From Arthrobacter sp. ES3-54 (GTDB lineage Bacteria; Actinomycetota; Actinomycetes; Actinomycetales; Micrococcaceae): DNA of 64,000 bases. Under the pieces are notes generated by a model. That model was not told where the DNA came from and made no database searches. It worked only from the letters and a program-made list of their open reading frames with translations. This document shows, piece after piece, positions 1 through 8,089 of the stretch. The position numbers and the translations under genes were made by a program. Numbering within the stretch: the stretch's first letter is position 1; each line of letters opens with the position of its first letter. The stretch covers positions 186,001 through 250,000 of the forward strand of contig NZ_JAQFIF010000002.1 in NCBI RefSeq assembly GCF_029504395.1, written 5' to 3'.

Positions 1-924
1 GCCGTCTTCGGGTTGCTGACCGCCTTTGCCGCGGTCCTCATTGCGTCGCTGGCACAGTTCTCCGCACTGCTGCCGCAATACGCCCCCCAAATGCAACAGC
101 TCGGCGTCACGATCGCCAGTGCGCTGGAGTCTGCGGGCTTTGGCCCTGAGCAAGCCCAGGAAGTCCTGAATGGGTTTACTCCGGGCCGTATCATCGGGTT
201 CCTCGGCGGCCTCCTGGGGAACATCGCGAGCCTGGTGGGCAGCCTTGTGATCATTTTGACAATGCTCATCCTTATGGCAATGGATGGCTCGCGCGTACCG
301 GTGATCCTGACCCATCTGAACTACCACCGTCCGGCACTGGTCGCCGCGCTTGACGTCTTCGGAACCGGCGTGCGCCGGTATATGGTGGCCACCACGATCC
401 TCGGGCTCGCCCAAGGCGTGTTCAACTGGCTGGTCCTGGTCATCCTGCAAGTCCCCGGTGCCCTGCTGTGGGGACTGCTGTCGTTCATCTGCAGCTTTAT
501 CCCCAACATCGGGTACTTCATCGCGATCATCCCCCCGCTGTTCTTTGGATTCCTCACCGGTGGTTGGCCGACCGTGCTGGCCATCATCGTCATCTATGGC
601 GGGATCAACAGCGTCATCCAGTCCATCATTCAACCGAAGTACGTGGGCAACGCTGTGTCGCTCAGCGAGACTCTGACCTTTGTCTCCGTCCTCTTCTGGG
701 CCGTGGTCCTGGGCCCTGTCGGCGCCATCCTCGCCGTCCCCCTGACGCTCTTCGTCCGCGCCATCCTGCTCGATTCCGATCCTAGGATCGTATGGTGGCG
801 GCCATTGACGGGCGACCAGACGGATGTGGCAATGCTCCTCAAGCAAGAGGACGAGGCGATCCGGGCCCGCCGCGGCCGGCCGCGGCCAGGCCGTCCGGAC
901 ACCGGCAGTGCGCCGAAGGCATGA
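1..924 (+). CDS. AI-2E family transporter (5' end outside window)
   Basis: The frame is open from the first base, so the true start lies upstream and only the C-terminal ~307 codons are present. The product is a multi-pass membrane protein: hydrophobic helices around residues 1-20, 60-90, 125-155, 160-185, 195-220 and 225-250, then a charged Arg/Pro-rich cytoplasmic tail. The helix pattern with PNIGYF and a QPKYVG segment just before the last helix pair matches the AI-2E/PerM permease family (usually 330-400 aa). The substrate is not deducible; members include AI-2 exporters and Na+/H+ antiporters. Stop is 39 bases before the next gene, which may be co-transcribed. Confidence 0.9.
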   Translation, partial: AVFGLLTAFAAVLIASLAQFSALLPQYAPQMQQLGVTIASALESAGFGPEQAQEVLNGFTPGRIIGFLGGLLGNIASLVGSLVIILTMLILMAMDGSRVPVILTHLNYHRPALVAALDVFGTGVRRYMVATTILGLAQGVFNWLVLVILQVPGALLWGLLSFICSFIPNIGYFIAIIPPLFFGFLTGGWPTVLAIIVIYGGINSVIQSIIQPKYVGNAVSLSETLTFVSVLFWAVVLGPVGAILAVPLTLFVRAILLDSDPRIVWWRPLTGDQTDVAMLLKQEDEAIRARRGRPRPGRPDTGSAPKA

Positions 925-963
925 CGTGCCGTCGGGGTGCTGCCCGGGGCCGGTGAGAGTCGC

Positions 964-1632
964 ATGCTGAGCACCATCACCAGCCTGGTGCTCTTCGGCC
1001 TCGCCGGGGCGATGAGCACCGTACCTGTCAGTGTCACGATCATGATTCTGCTCTCCCCAAATCCACGCCGCGGCGCCCTTCCCTTCCTGATCGGCAGCCT
1101 TGCGGGTTCGATTGTGGTGGTGGGCCTGTCGGCGGTCGGTCTGCAATTCCTTCCCGGCAGGCCTCCGCTCTTGCGCAAGGACGAACTACTGGCCCAGATC
1201 GCCATTGTGATCGGAGTAATTCTGATTGGGTACTCCGTGTTCCTCTTCGTGAGCAAGGGCCAGCGGGAAAACGCCATGCTTGGCAAAATGACGTCGAGGT
1301 TCCGCTCCGCCCCGCCCTGGGAATTCGTCGTCCTGGGCCTGGGCCTGAACCTGCGTCCCAAGGCAATCCTGCTGGCCGTCACGGCAGGCGCCGTGATCAG
1401 TGTCCAGGAACCGCCGCCGCTGGAAGGGAGCGTGCTGGTCCTCGCCTACGCCGCCGTGGCCCAGTCCGCCGTCGTCATTCCGGTCGCAGTGTGGCTACAC
1501 TCACCGGAACGCGCCCAAGCATCCTTGACCACCCTCTACAACTGGCTGCAGCGGCACGGACGCAGGATAGCGGCGATCGTCACGCTGGCGATCGGGCTCT
1601 TCATCGTTGGCTACAGCCTCCTGCAACTCTGA
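964..1632 (+). CDS. GAP family protein (Sap-like membrane protein)
   Basis: The 222-aa product is predicted to have six membrane helices, with a Ser/Pro-containing first helix, a polar loop near residues 85-110 and a C-terminal pair. The arrangement resembles the GAP/Sap family named after mycobacterial glycopeptidolipid- and sulfolipid-addressing proteins, distantly related to LysE exporters. The ATG at 964 is preferred over an in-frame GTG at 937 because a GGTGAGAG purine stretch sits just upstream and translation then begins directly in the first helix. Substrate unknown. A strong hairpin at 1700-1734 follows the gene. Confidence 0.75.
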   Translation: MLSTITSLVLFGLAGAMSTVPVSVTIMILLSPNPRRGALPFLIGSLAGSIVVVGLSAVGLQFLPGRPPLLRKDELLAQIAIVIGVILIGYSVFLFVSKGQRENAMLGKMTSRFRSAPPWEFVVLGLGLNLRPKAILLAVTAGAVISVQEPPPLEGSVLVLAYAAVAQSAVVIPVAVWLHSPERAQASLTTLYNWLQRHGRRIAAIVTLAIGLFIVGYSLLQL

Positions 1633-1699
1633 CCGGAGATGATGCCTGGGCGGCTAGCTCTCGGAGGGTGGGGTCGTGCCAGGCCGGCTCCGTACTGTG

Positions 1700-1734
1700 G
1701 TGTGCGCATGACCCCAGAAGGGTCATGCGCACAC
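1700..1734. terminator. Perfect hairpin between convergent genes (bidirectional terminator)
   Basis: Two 15-base arms (1700-1714 and 1720-1734) are exact reverse complements around a 5-base loop. It lies between the rightward GAP gene ending at 1632 and the leftward DUF6325/small-protein pair ending at 1763, so it can stop transcription from both sides. There is no U-tract, as is common for actinobacterial terminators. Confidence 0.75.
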
Positions 1735-1762
1735 GCGGGTGCCGGGAGCCAGCTCTGTGGTG

Positions 1763-1930
1763 TCAGTCGCGGCGGTCGTCCCGCCGGTCGCCGCGGTCGT
1801 CCCGCCGGTCGCCGCGATCGTCCCGCCGATCGTCACGGCGGTCACCGCGACGGTTTATCCCATGGGCGACGACAACGGCCCCGCCGACGGCGGCTGCGGT
1901 CCTGCGCCTGCGTCGTGCTGCCAGTGGCAT
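1763..1930 (-). CDS. Small 55-aa protein with Arg-Asp-Asp repeats
   Basis: This short gene begins one base after the stop of the DUF6325 gene (TGA-C-ATG), with AAGGAAGGAG as ribosome binding site inside the upstream gene's last codons, so the two are almost certainly translated from one mRNA. The first ~28 residues are a basic MPLAARRRRR start followed by a short Ala/Gly/Val hydrophobic stretch; the last ~27 are a tandem GDRRDD/RRDDRG repeat of alternating opposite charges. No family is recognised. It is too short to detect by most gene finders. Confidence 0.65.
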   Translation of the reverse strand: MPLAARRRRRTAAAVGGAVVVAHGINRRGDRRDDRRDDRGDRRDDRGDRRDDRRD

Positions 1931-1931
1931 G

Positions 1932-2390
1932 TCAGGCTCCTTCCTTTGCGTCTTCGGCGTCGGCCTCAAATGCAGCGATGACGGCCTGGGTCGGGATCCG
2001 GCCGCTGGCCACGAGCTGGCCGCCGGCCTTGCGGACGGCCGAGCCGAACGGAGCTGCCCACAGGTTTTCCCAGACGAGCACCGCGGCGGAGTGGCCGGGC
2101 TCGATCGTCTCGGCCAGGTCAATGACGTCCTGCTCAGAGAGCACCATAGCCAGGTCGGCCTCTGCCGTGCGCACCTCGCCGAGCTCGCTCGGGTCGAGGT
2201 CGGAGATTTCAGCCGTCTCGAGCGTGCCATCGTCGGTTTTCCTCAGGAACACCATGTCGAGCACCCTGATGAGGTCACGCTTGACCAGGTCCTCCAGGTA
2301 CGGGGCGATCTGGCCCCTGCCGAAGTCGGGCCCGGGGAACTCCACGACGAGCCAGTCCACCGGCCCTAGTTCATCCAGTGTCTCAGCCAT
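1932..2390 (-). CDS. DUF6325 family protein
   Basis: A 152-aa soluble protein of the family whose members start with a GPVDWLVVEF-like strand. It has an acidic central part and a C-terminal segment (VRKAGGQLVASGRIP) with alternating Gly/Ala. The family resembles the DUF1269 stress-type proteins in having a 'function unknown, regulated with small basic partner' context. Start ATG at 2390 is preceded by GAAACGGAGGTCATC. It is followed with one base of spacing by the RDD-repeat small protein. Biochemical role unknown. Confidence 0.75.
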   Translation of the reverse strand: MAETLDELGPVDWLVVEFPGPDFGRGQIAPYLEDLVKRDLIRVLDMVFLRKTDDGTLETAEISDLDPSELGEVRTAEADLAMVLSEQDVIDLAETIEPGHSAAVLVWENLWAAPFGSAVRKAGGQLVASGRIPTQAVIAAFEADAEDAKEGA

Positions 2391-2478
2391 ACTGATGACC
2401 TCCGTTTCTCATTGGGGTTCAAGGCAATCCGACGGACCGCCGCAGTTCCATCCTGTGCCCCCGGAGAGGTGCGGCGCC

Positions 2479-2495
2479 TCACCCGGCCCGGGTGA
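2479..2495. promoter_or_regulatory. Inverted repeat TCACCCGG-C-CCGGGTGA
   Basis: Perfect 8-bp arms around one base, 91 bases upstream of the ion-channel start. The same TCACCCG/CGGGTGA dyad recurs upstream of the second amine oxidase (5781-5804) and of thioredoxin reductase (15350-15366). Operator or terminator; not distinguished. Confidence 0.4.
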
Positions 2496-2585
2496 CCTTA
2501 CGCACCGGCCACATGAGAATCTTCAGGTCGGCAGGTGCGGTCAATTCGTGAGGACATCCGGGGAGCAAAGTCCTACGATTCAGCC

Positions 2586-3356
2586 ATGACGCAAGAGACG
2601 TGGCAAAAGTATTCCGAGCTGCCCCTTGTCGGTGCGGCTTTCCTCTTCCTGGCGGCCTACTCCATCCTGGTCATTGCCGAACCGCCGGACCCCTATGCCG
2701 CCGTTCTGATATTCGTCTTGGGGGCGACCTGGCTGGCTTTCGGCGTCGACTACATCGTGAAGTTGTTTCTGGCTCCGCGGCCGGGCCGGTGGTTCGTCCG
2801 CCATCCTCTGGATTTGCTCATGGTGCTGGTCCCGGTGGTGCGGCCGTTGCGGCTCCTGGGTCCCTTCTCCTTGCGTAAAGTGATGGACCGGGCCTCGGGC
2901 ACTGCCATCCGGGCCCGCGTCATGGCCTACGTCGTTGCATCCGCCGTCATTCTCATCTACACCGTTGCCCTCAGCGTCCTCGGTTTCGAACGGGGCGCTC
3001 CCAACGCGAACATCACCACGATGGGCGATGCATTGTGGTGGGCGACGGTCACCATCGCAACCGTCGGTTACGGCGACTATTACCCCGTAACCGTCCCTGG
3101 CCGGTGGGCCGCGGCCATGCTGATGGTCGGCGGGATTGCCGCCCTGGGGATGGTCACCGCCACCCTATCTTCCTGGCTCGTGGAAAGCGTGAGCGCCGCC
3201 ACCGAACAACGGACGAAAGCGGCCGAAACCTCAAAGAACGAGGAGCTTGCCCGCCTCACAGCCCGGATCGAGATACTCCAGGACCAGTTAGCCCGCGGGC
3301 CGGGAGAAACCGACACCAGCCCCGCCAAAGACAAACCACGCCAGGAACCAGGCTAG
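2586..3356 (+). CDS. Potassium-channel-like protein (ion_trans_2), copy 1
   Basis: 256-aa membrane protein. Helices lie near residues 14-32, 38-62, 72-92 and 110-132, followed by a pore loop with the K+ selectivity filter TVGYGD (residues 159-164) and a last helix at 172-198. The tail after 200 is charged and likely coiled coil. The filter identifies a K+-type channel subunit, expected to act as a tetramer in the plasma membrane. The Arg-poor S4 region (RPLRLL) suggests little voltage sensing. ATG 2586 is chosen because the paralogue at 40375 starts at the equivalent codon and both share a 43-base leader; there is no good ribosome binding site. Confidence 0.9.
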   Translation: MTQETWQKYSELPLVGAAFLFLAAYSILVIAEPPDPYAAVLIFVLGATWLAFGVDYIVKLFLAPRPGRWFVRHPLDLLMVLVPVVRPLRLLGPFSLRKVMDRASGTAIRARVMAYVVASAVILIYTVALSVLGFERGAPNANITTMGDALWWATVTIATVGYGDYYPVTVPGRWAAAMLMVGGIAALGMVTATLSSWLVESVSAATEQRTKAAETSKNEELARLTARIEILQDQLARGPGETDTSPAKDKPRQEPG

Positions 3357-3712
3357 GGGAAATAACCCTGTCGATCACAAAGACGATTTGCCGGGCAGCG
3401 GCCAACCGAGACCCACAAAACCCATCCGAGGCCCACGGGCACGGCGGTCCCGCAACCCCGCATTTCGGGCCTGGTCACTGTCCGCGATATCACCTCTTCC
3501 GGATGGTGACGCCGGACATCCCGGAGGGGTGTGATGGGCATACACGCCGGAAAATCAATAGGGAATTCCTGTGTCCGCCGTCGCCGGCTCCAAGCACGAG
3601 CCGCCGAGCCCGCGCGTTCGGCATCCTCGTCTGCAGGGGCACTGGCACAAATAAGCCGTCGTAGTAAAACAGATGGGCCGCGTAACCGCCGGCCCCACCT
3701 TTGGAGGAAACC
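3357..3712. other. Intergenic stretch without a recognisable gene
   Basis: About 356 bases between the ion-channel gene and the cupin gene. Frames on either strand are short and have no family character. It must hold the cupin promoter; nothing more specific can be named. Confidence 0.6.
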
Positions 3713-4060
3713 ATGGCAACAACTACTGAATACCTCAGCTCCTCCGTGACCGCCGGGTCATGGGAACCGCTCGTCGAGGAAGGCCGGGAGATCGGCCAGG
3801 TCCACTGGCTTCGCGGGGAGGCGGAAGGACTCCCGCTGACCGGACTCTGGAAGATTAGCCCCGAGGAGGGCGAATTCCCTTACAAGGCCATGTACGGCTT
3901 CGACAACTTCCACGTCATCCAGGGCGAAGCCGAGCTGGAAACCTCCTCCGGGGAAAAAATCCAGCTCGTCACCGGCGGCATCTATTCCTTCCCCGAGGGG
4001 TTCACGGCCACCTGGCGGACCCGGTCACCGTTCATGAAGTTCTTCGTCGTGGCCAAATAA
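3713..4060 (+). CDS. Cupin domain-containing protein
   Basis: 115-aa single-domain protein with the small beta-barrel pattern of RmlC-like cupins: a GDNFHVIQGEAEL-like first motif (here FDNFHVIQGEAELET) and a GGIYSFPEGFTATW second motif ending FMKFFVV. It is of the DUF861-type, often ligand-binding or enzyme-associated. ATG 3713 follows GGAGG with 4-base spacing; an upstream TTG at 3701 overlaps the binding site and is rejected. It precedes two amine oxidases in the same orientation with a 244-base gap, so a role in amine metabolism is plausible by context only. Confidence 0.8.
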   Translation: MATTTEYLSSSVTAGSWEPLVEEGREIGQVHWLRGEAEGLPLTGLWKISPEEGEFPYKAMYGFDNFHVIQGEAELETSSGEKIQLVTGGIYSFPEGFTATWRTRSPFMKFFVVAK

Positions 4061-4304
4061 CAACCGGACCGCGATCCCGGCTCTCGGCCCCGGCAACGCA
4101 TACAGGACTGATCCGACAATTCCTGGCAGGGGGCGCCACCAAATCGGTCCCTTGCCGCACCCCTCCCTGGCCGTTGTTTCAGGAAAGCCTGCGGCAGGAG
4201 CCCCCCGATGCCTGGGCCGACCCGCCGTAATGGGCGACGGGTTGACGCTAACGACCAAGATTTGCCACAAAACGAGCAATTCAGCCGCAAAAAGGAGAAT
4301 CAGC

Positions 4305-5669
4305 ATGAATAACCAGTCTTCTCATGTCGATGTTGTCGTCGTTGGGGCAGGCTTCGCCGGGCTGACCGCGGCCCGGGACCTCAGGAAGGCCGGTGTTTCG
4401 GTGGTCGTGCTTGAGGCCGACGACCGCGTCGGCGGCCGCTCCATGCCTGGAACGCTCGCCGGGTATGTCGTGGACCTTGGCGGGCAGTGGACGGGCAGTA
4501 ACCAGACCCACCTGCTCAACCTGGCCAAGGAGTTCGGGGTCAAAACCTATCCGCAGTACATCGAGGGCGAACACATCCTGGACGTCACGGGACGCGAGGC
4601 CCGCTACAAGGAAGGCGATGACCTTCCCCTTGAACCCGCAGATGTCGCAGAGTTCAACAGGCTGATGGGCGAGCTGGACGTCCTGATCGGCAAGGTCGAC
4701 GTCACCGCACCGGGGGCCGTGGAGGGCGCGGCCGGCCTCGACGCCCAGACGTTCGAGAGCTGGCTGCAGGGTGCCACCACCTCGGAGCCGGCACGGGCCG
4801 TCTTCCGGGTGATCGCGCAGACAGTGTATTGCGTCGAGCCCGGCCAGCTGTCACCGTTTGCCGTCATGTTCTACAACGGCGCGAACGAGGGGATGGGACA
4901 CATGATCGGCACCGTTGGCGGCGCCCAGGAGACCCTCTTTGTGGGCGGTGCCTGGCAGATGGCCTCGAAGATGGCCGAGGAGCTCGGCGACGCGGTCATC
5001 GTGAACGCCCCGGTACGGTCGATCGCGCAGACCGACGACGGCGTGACGGTCACCTCAGACGCCGGCGTCTGGACCGCCTCCTTGGCCGTGGTGGCCTGCG
5101 CTCCGCCGATGGCCGCGCGGATCTCCTACACGCCCCCGATGCCCCCGCGCCGGGACGCCTTCACCCAGCGGATGCCGATGGGCAGCGTCATCAAGATGCA
5201 CGTCGCCTATCAGACGCCGTTCTGGCGCGACAAGGGTCTGACCGGATCAATCCTCTCCGACCGCACGGTCACGGGCTTTTGGATGGAGCATACGGTCCCA
5301 GGCGTCGAAACCGGCGGCATGGTCGGCTTAACCGGCGGCGGCTACGCCCAGGCGTGGGCCGAGCGTTCACCCGAAGAGCGACGCGCCCAGGCCCTCGAAG
5401 ATCTCGCCACCTACCTGGGACCCGAGGCGAAGAACCCGATCGAGTACGTGGAACAGTCCTGGCCGGCCGCCCCCTGGCAGCGGGGAGCATATTGGGCCAT
5501 GCCCACCCCAGGCACCCTGACCGCCTTCGGGGAAGCCCTGCGGGCGCCGGTCGGCCGGATCCACTGGGCCGGCACCGAAACGGCCGACGAAAACATCGGC
5601 TACATCGACGGCGCAATCCAGTCCGGCGAGCGGGTCGCCGGGGAGATCGTCAAGCAGCTCAAGCCCTAG
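4305..5669 (+). CDS. Flavin monoamine oxidase family protein, copy 1
   Basis: 454-aa FAD enzyme expected to oxidise a primary amine to aldehyde, ammonia and H2O2. An N-terminal Rossmann motif (VVVGAGFAG, residues 11-19), an FAD-ribose Glu near 37 and the RVGGRS motif (41-46) are present. The C-terminal FAD segment WAGTETADENIGYIDGA is near residues 416-432. Length and layout resemble bacterial putrescine/tyramine oxidases of about 450 aa. ATG 4305 follows AAAAGGAG; the longer frame upstream lacks family character. It is followed by a near-identical copy at 5919. No signal peptide, so cytoplasmic. Confidence 0.88.
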   Translation: MNNQSSHVDVVVVGAGFAGLTAARDLRKAGVSVVVLEADDRVGGRSMPGTLAGYVVDLGGQWTGSNQTHLLNLAKEFGVKTYPQYIEGEHILDVTGREARYKEGDDLPLEPADVAEFNRLMGELDVLIGKVDVTAPGAVEGAAGLDAQTFESWLQGATTSEPARAVFRVIAQTVYCVEPGQLSPFAVMFYNGANEGMGHMIGTVGGAQETLFVGGAWQMASKMAEELGDAVIVNAPVRSIAQTDDGVTVTSDAGVWTASLAVVACAPPMAARISYTPPMPPRRDAFTQRMPMGSVIKMHVAYQTPFWRDKGLTGSILSDRTVTGFWMEHTVPGVETGGMVGLTGGGYAQAWAERSPEERRAQALEDLATYLGPEAKNPIEYVEQSWPAAPWQRGAYWAMPTPGTLTAFGEALRAPVGRIHWAGTETADENIGYIDGAIQSGERVAGEIVKQLKP

Positions 5670-5680
5670 CCAATCGTCGT

Positions 5681-5728
5681 CGGGAGTGTCCTTCTAAGGG
5701 TGGATCCACGGTCAAAAGGACACTCCCG
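5681..5728. repeat. 13-bp inverted repeat with 22-base loop
   Basis: Arms CGGGAGTGTCCTT (5681-5693) and its exact complement (5716-5728) lie 11 bases after the first amine oxidase. It can form a terminator-like hairpin, but the A/T-ending arms and the loop also resemble a small remnant of insertion-element ends. Function unresolved. Confidence 0.5.
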
Positions 5729-5780
5729 CACTGACTCTCGACGGCACCGGCGGGGTGGGCCCGCTCTCGGCGCACATCGC

Positions 5781-5804
5781 CGCATCACCCGGCCGGGTGA
5801 TGCG
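5781..5804. repeat. Perfect 24-bp palindrome
   Basis: CGCATCACCCGG followed directly by its reverse complement, 114 bases upstream of the second amine oxidase. It contains the TCACCCG/CGGGTGA dyad also found at 2479 and 15350. Could be an operator for the downstream gene or a processing/termination hairpin. Confidence 0.55.
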
Positions 5805-5918
5805 CGAGGCGCTGAGCTGGCGGGATGGTTATCGGGTGTGGTCGTGCCCGGCCCGGTGTGGATCACGGGGGGATGGGCTCATGGCGAACAATTCTGCAAC
5901 AAAAAAAGGAGAATCAGC

Positions 5919-7283
5919 ATGAACAACCAGTCCTCTCATGTCGATGTTGTCGTGGTAGGAGCCGGCTACGCGGGCCTGACCGCGGCCCGGGACCTCAAGA
6001 AGGCCGGCGTTTCGGTGGTCGTGCTTGAGGCCGACGACCGCGTCGGCGGCCGATCCATGCCTGGCAGTATCGCGGGGTATGTGGTGGACCTTGGCGGGCA
6101 GTGGGTGGGCAGTAACCAGACCCACCTGCTGAACCTGGCCAAGGAGTTCGGCGTCAAGATGTATCCGCAGTACGTAGGGGGCGAGCACATCCTGGACGTC
6201 ACGGGGCGCGAGGCCCGCTACAAGGAAGGCGAAGACCTTCCCCTTGAGCCCGCAGATCTCGCAGAGTTCAACAGGCTGGTGGGCGAGATAGAGGCCGTGG
6301 CCGGCAAAGTCGACGTCGCCGCACCATGGACCGTGGAGGGCGCGGACGGCTTTGATGCCCAGACGTTCGAGAACTGGCTGCAGAATTCCACCACCTCGGA
6401 ACCGGCGCGGGCCGTGCACCGGCTGATCGCGCAGACAATATTTTGCAGCCAGCCCGGCCAGCTCTCACCGCTGACCGCCATCTTCTACGCCGCCGCGGAC
6501 GAGGGCATCGAACACATGATCGGCACCGTTGGCGGCGCCCAGGAGACCCTCTTCGTGGGCGGCGCCTGGCAGATGGCCTCGAAGATGGCCGAGGAGCTCG
6601 GCGACGCGGTCATCGTGAACGCCCCGGTACGCTCGATCGCGCAGACCGACGGCGGCGTGACGGTCACCTCCGACGCCGGCGTCTGGACCGCAGCGTTGGC
6701 CGTGGTGGCCACCGCCCCGCCGATGGCCGGCCGGATCTCCTACACCCCCCCGATGCCCCCGCGTCGGGACGCACTCACCCAGCGGATGCCGATGGGCAGC
6801 ATCATCAAGCTGCACGTCGCCTACCAGACGCCGTTCTGGCGCGACAAGGGTCTCAGCGGAGCAATCCTCTCCGATCGCACGGTCACGGGCATGTGGATGG
6901 ACCATACGATCCCGGGCGTCGAAACCGGCGGCATGGTGGGCTTCTTCGCCGGCGGCCATGCCCAAGCCTGGGCCGAGCGTTCACCCGAAGAGCGACGCGC
7001 CCGCGCCATTGAAGATCTCGTCACCTATCTGGGACCCGAGGCTAACAACCCCATCGAGTACGTGGAACAGTCCTGGCTGGCCGCCCCCTGGCAGCGCGGA
7101 GCATACATGGCCATCCCCAGCCCGGGCGCCCTGACCGCCTTTGGGCCCGCCCTGCGGGAGCCGGTCGGCCGAATCCACTGGGCCGGCACCGAAACGGCCG
7201 ACGTCAACGTCGGCTATATCGACGGCGCAATCCAGTCCGGTGAACGCGTCGCCGGGGAGATCGTCAAGCAGCTTAAGCCCTAG
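5919..7283 (+). CDS. Flavin monoamine oxidase family protein, copy 2
   Basis: 454 aa, exactly the length of the upstream copy and roughly 85-90% identical by eye, with the same FAD motifs (VVVGAGYAG, RVGGRS, C-terminal WAGTETADVNVGYIDGA). The same leader AAAAAGGAGAATCAGC precedes both starts, so the ribosome binding site was duplicated too. Differences cluster at residues ~120-200, which in this fold line the substrate-binding domain (for example YCVEPGQ becomes FCSQPGQ, FNGANEG becomes YAAADEG), while the FAD domain is almost unchanged. This suggests a tandem duplication with altered amine specificity. Confidence 0.88.
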   Translation: MNNQSSHVDVVVVGAGYAGLTAARDLKKAGVSVVVLEADDRVGGRSMPGSIAGYVVDLGGQWVGSNQTHLLNLAKEFGVKMYPQYVGGEHILDVTGREARYKEGEDLPLEPADLAEFNRLVGEIEAVAGKVDVAAPWTVEGADGFDAQTFENWLQNSTTSEPARAVHRLIAQTIFCSQPGQLSPLTAIFYAAADEGIEHMIGTVGGAQETLFVGGAWQMASKMAEELGDAVIVNAPVRSIAQTDGGVTVTSDAGVWTAALAVVATAPPMAGRISYTPPMPPRRDALTQRMPMGSIIKLHVAYQTPFWRDKGLSGAILSDRTVTGMWMDHTIPGVETGGMVGFFAGGHAQAWAERSPEERRARAIEDLVTYLGPEANNPIEYVEQSWLAAPWQRGAYMAIPSPGALTAFGPALREPVGRIHWAGTETADVNVGYIDGAIQSGERVAGEIVKQLKP

Positions 7284-7336
7284 CCTCTGGTCCGTCTTTG
7301 CCGCCCGCGCCGGGCGTGCGCTGCGCGTCGTCAGGG

Positions 7337-7376
7337 CTGTCTGTCACTTCCCGTGTACACGGGAAGTGACAGACAG
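7337..7376. terminator. Perfect 40-bp palindrome
   Basis: Bases 7337-7356 are the exact reverse complement of 7357-7376, with no loop, centred on GTGTACAC. It lies 53 bases after the second amine oxidase and 23 before the next start codon. As RNA it would be a very stable hairpin and may end transcription of the oxidases, or control translation of the next gene by sequestering its leader. As DNA it could bind a dimeric regulator. Confidence 0.6.
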
Positions 7377-7399
7377 GGGACGAAAGAAAGGAAGCCAGC

Positions 7400-8089
7400 A
7401 TGGCCACCAGCCCAGCCGGAAACGACCGCTACGCCGGTGCCGAGCGGGTCGGCTTCGGCGTGCTCATGATCGGAGCGCCCATCCTCATGCTCGGAGCGGC
7501 GATCCTGCACCCACCGCACGGGATCGAGAACGGCATGGCCTACTATGCTGCCTCGCACGACCACCCCACGCAGTTCTACGTGGCCCACACGCTGTTCTTC
7601 CTTGCAGCGGTCCTCTTCGTGCCCGCCGTCGTCGGACTGGCGCGAATGGTGCACCCCAGCCATCCCAAGGCCGCCTTCTGGGGCTGCATACTCTCGCTCA
7701 TGGGCTTCGTCGGCTACGGAGCGATGGACGGCATGGACTACATGGCCTGGGTGGCCGGGAAACCGGACCCCGGACTGGACCAGGCAGCGATGCAACAGTA
7801 CATCGTGACCGCCCTGAGCACCCTTCCCATCATGATCCCGGTACTGCTGATCTTCATCCTGCTCCCGGTCGGTCTGTGCGTGCTCGCTGTCGGTCTCGCC
7901 CGGGCACACGTCCTCCACCCTGTGCTCGCGGCGTTGATGCCGTTAGGCATGCTGGGCATTGCAGTGGGTCTCGCACAACCTGCGCTGCTCGTCATCTCAG
8001 CCGCCGCCCTGCTCGCCAGTTTCGGCACAGCCGGCGTGAAACTGCTAAAGACCCCGGCCGGGATGCTGCCCGAGCCGCACCCGGTGTGA
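7400..8089 (+). CDS. Hypothetical six-helix membrane protein
   Basis: 229-aa protein with helices near residues 18-38, 57-80, 90-112, 135-158, 160-182 and 185-208. The segment after the first helix carries a His-rich ILHPPHG motif and later a DGMDYMAW segment. No enzyme motif or named family is recognised. ATG 7400 follows GAAAGGAAG. The gene starts 23 bases after the 40-bp palindrome, which may regulate it; it probably has no tight operon partner downstream. Confidence 0.7.
   Translation: MATSPAGNDRYAGAERVGFGVLMIGAPILMLGAAILHPPHGIENGMAYYAASHDHPTQFYVAHTLFFLAAVLFVPAVVGLARMVHPSHPKAAFWGCILSLMGFVGYGAMDGMDYMAWVAGKPDPGLDQAAMQQYIVTALSTLPIMIPVLLIFILLPVGLCVLAVGLARAHVLHPVLAALMPLGMLGIAVGLAQPALLVISAAALLASFGTAGVKLLKTPAGMLPEPHPV

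Noticed and set aside
1763..1850. Periodic GGTCGTC/CCGCC pattern that might be a CRISPR-like or REP array
   Set aside because: It is in frame with the RDD repeat of the 55-aa protein and has no spacers of constant length.
3490..3714. 74-codon minus-strand frame before the cupin
   Set aside because: No ribosome binding site, no family character, and it overlaps the cupin start region.
5681..5804. Intact insertion sequence between the oxidase copies
   Set aside because: The space is 249 bases and holds no transposase; at most a footprint.
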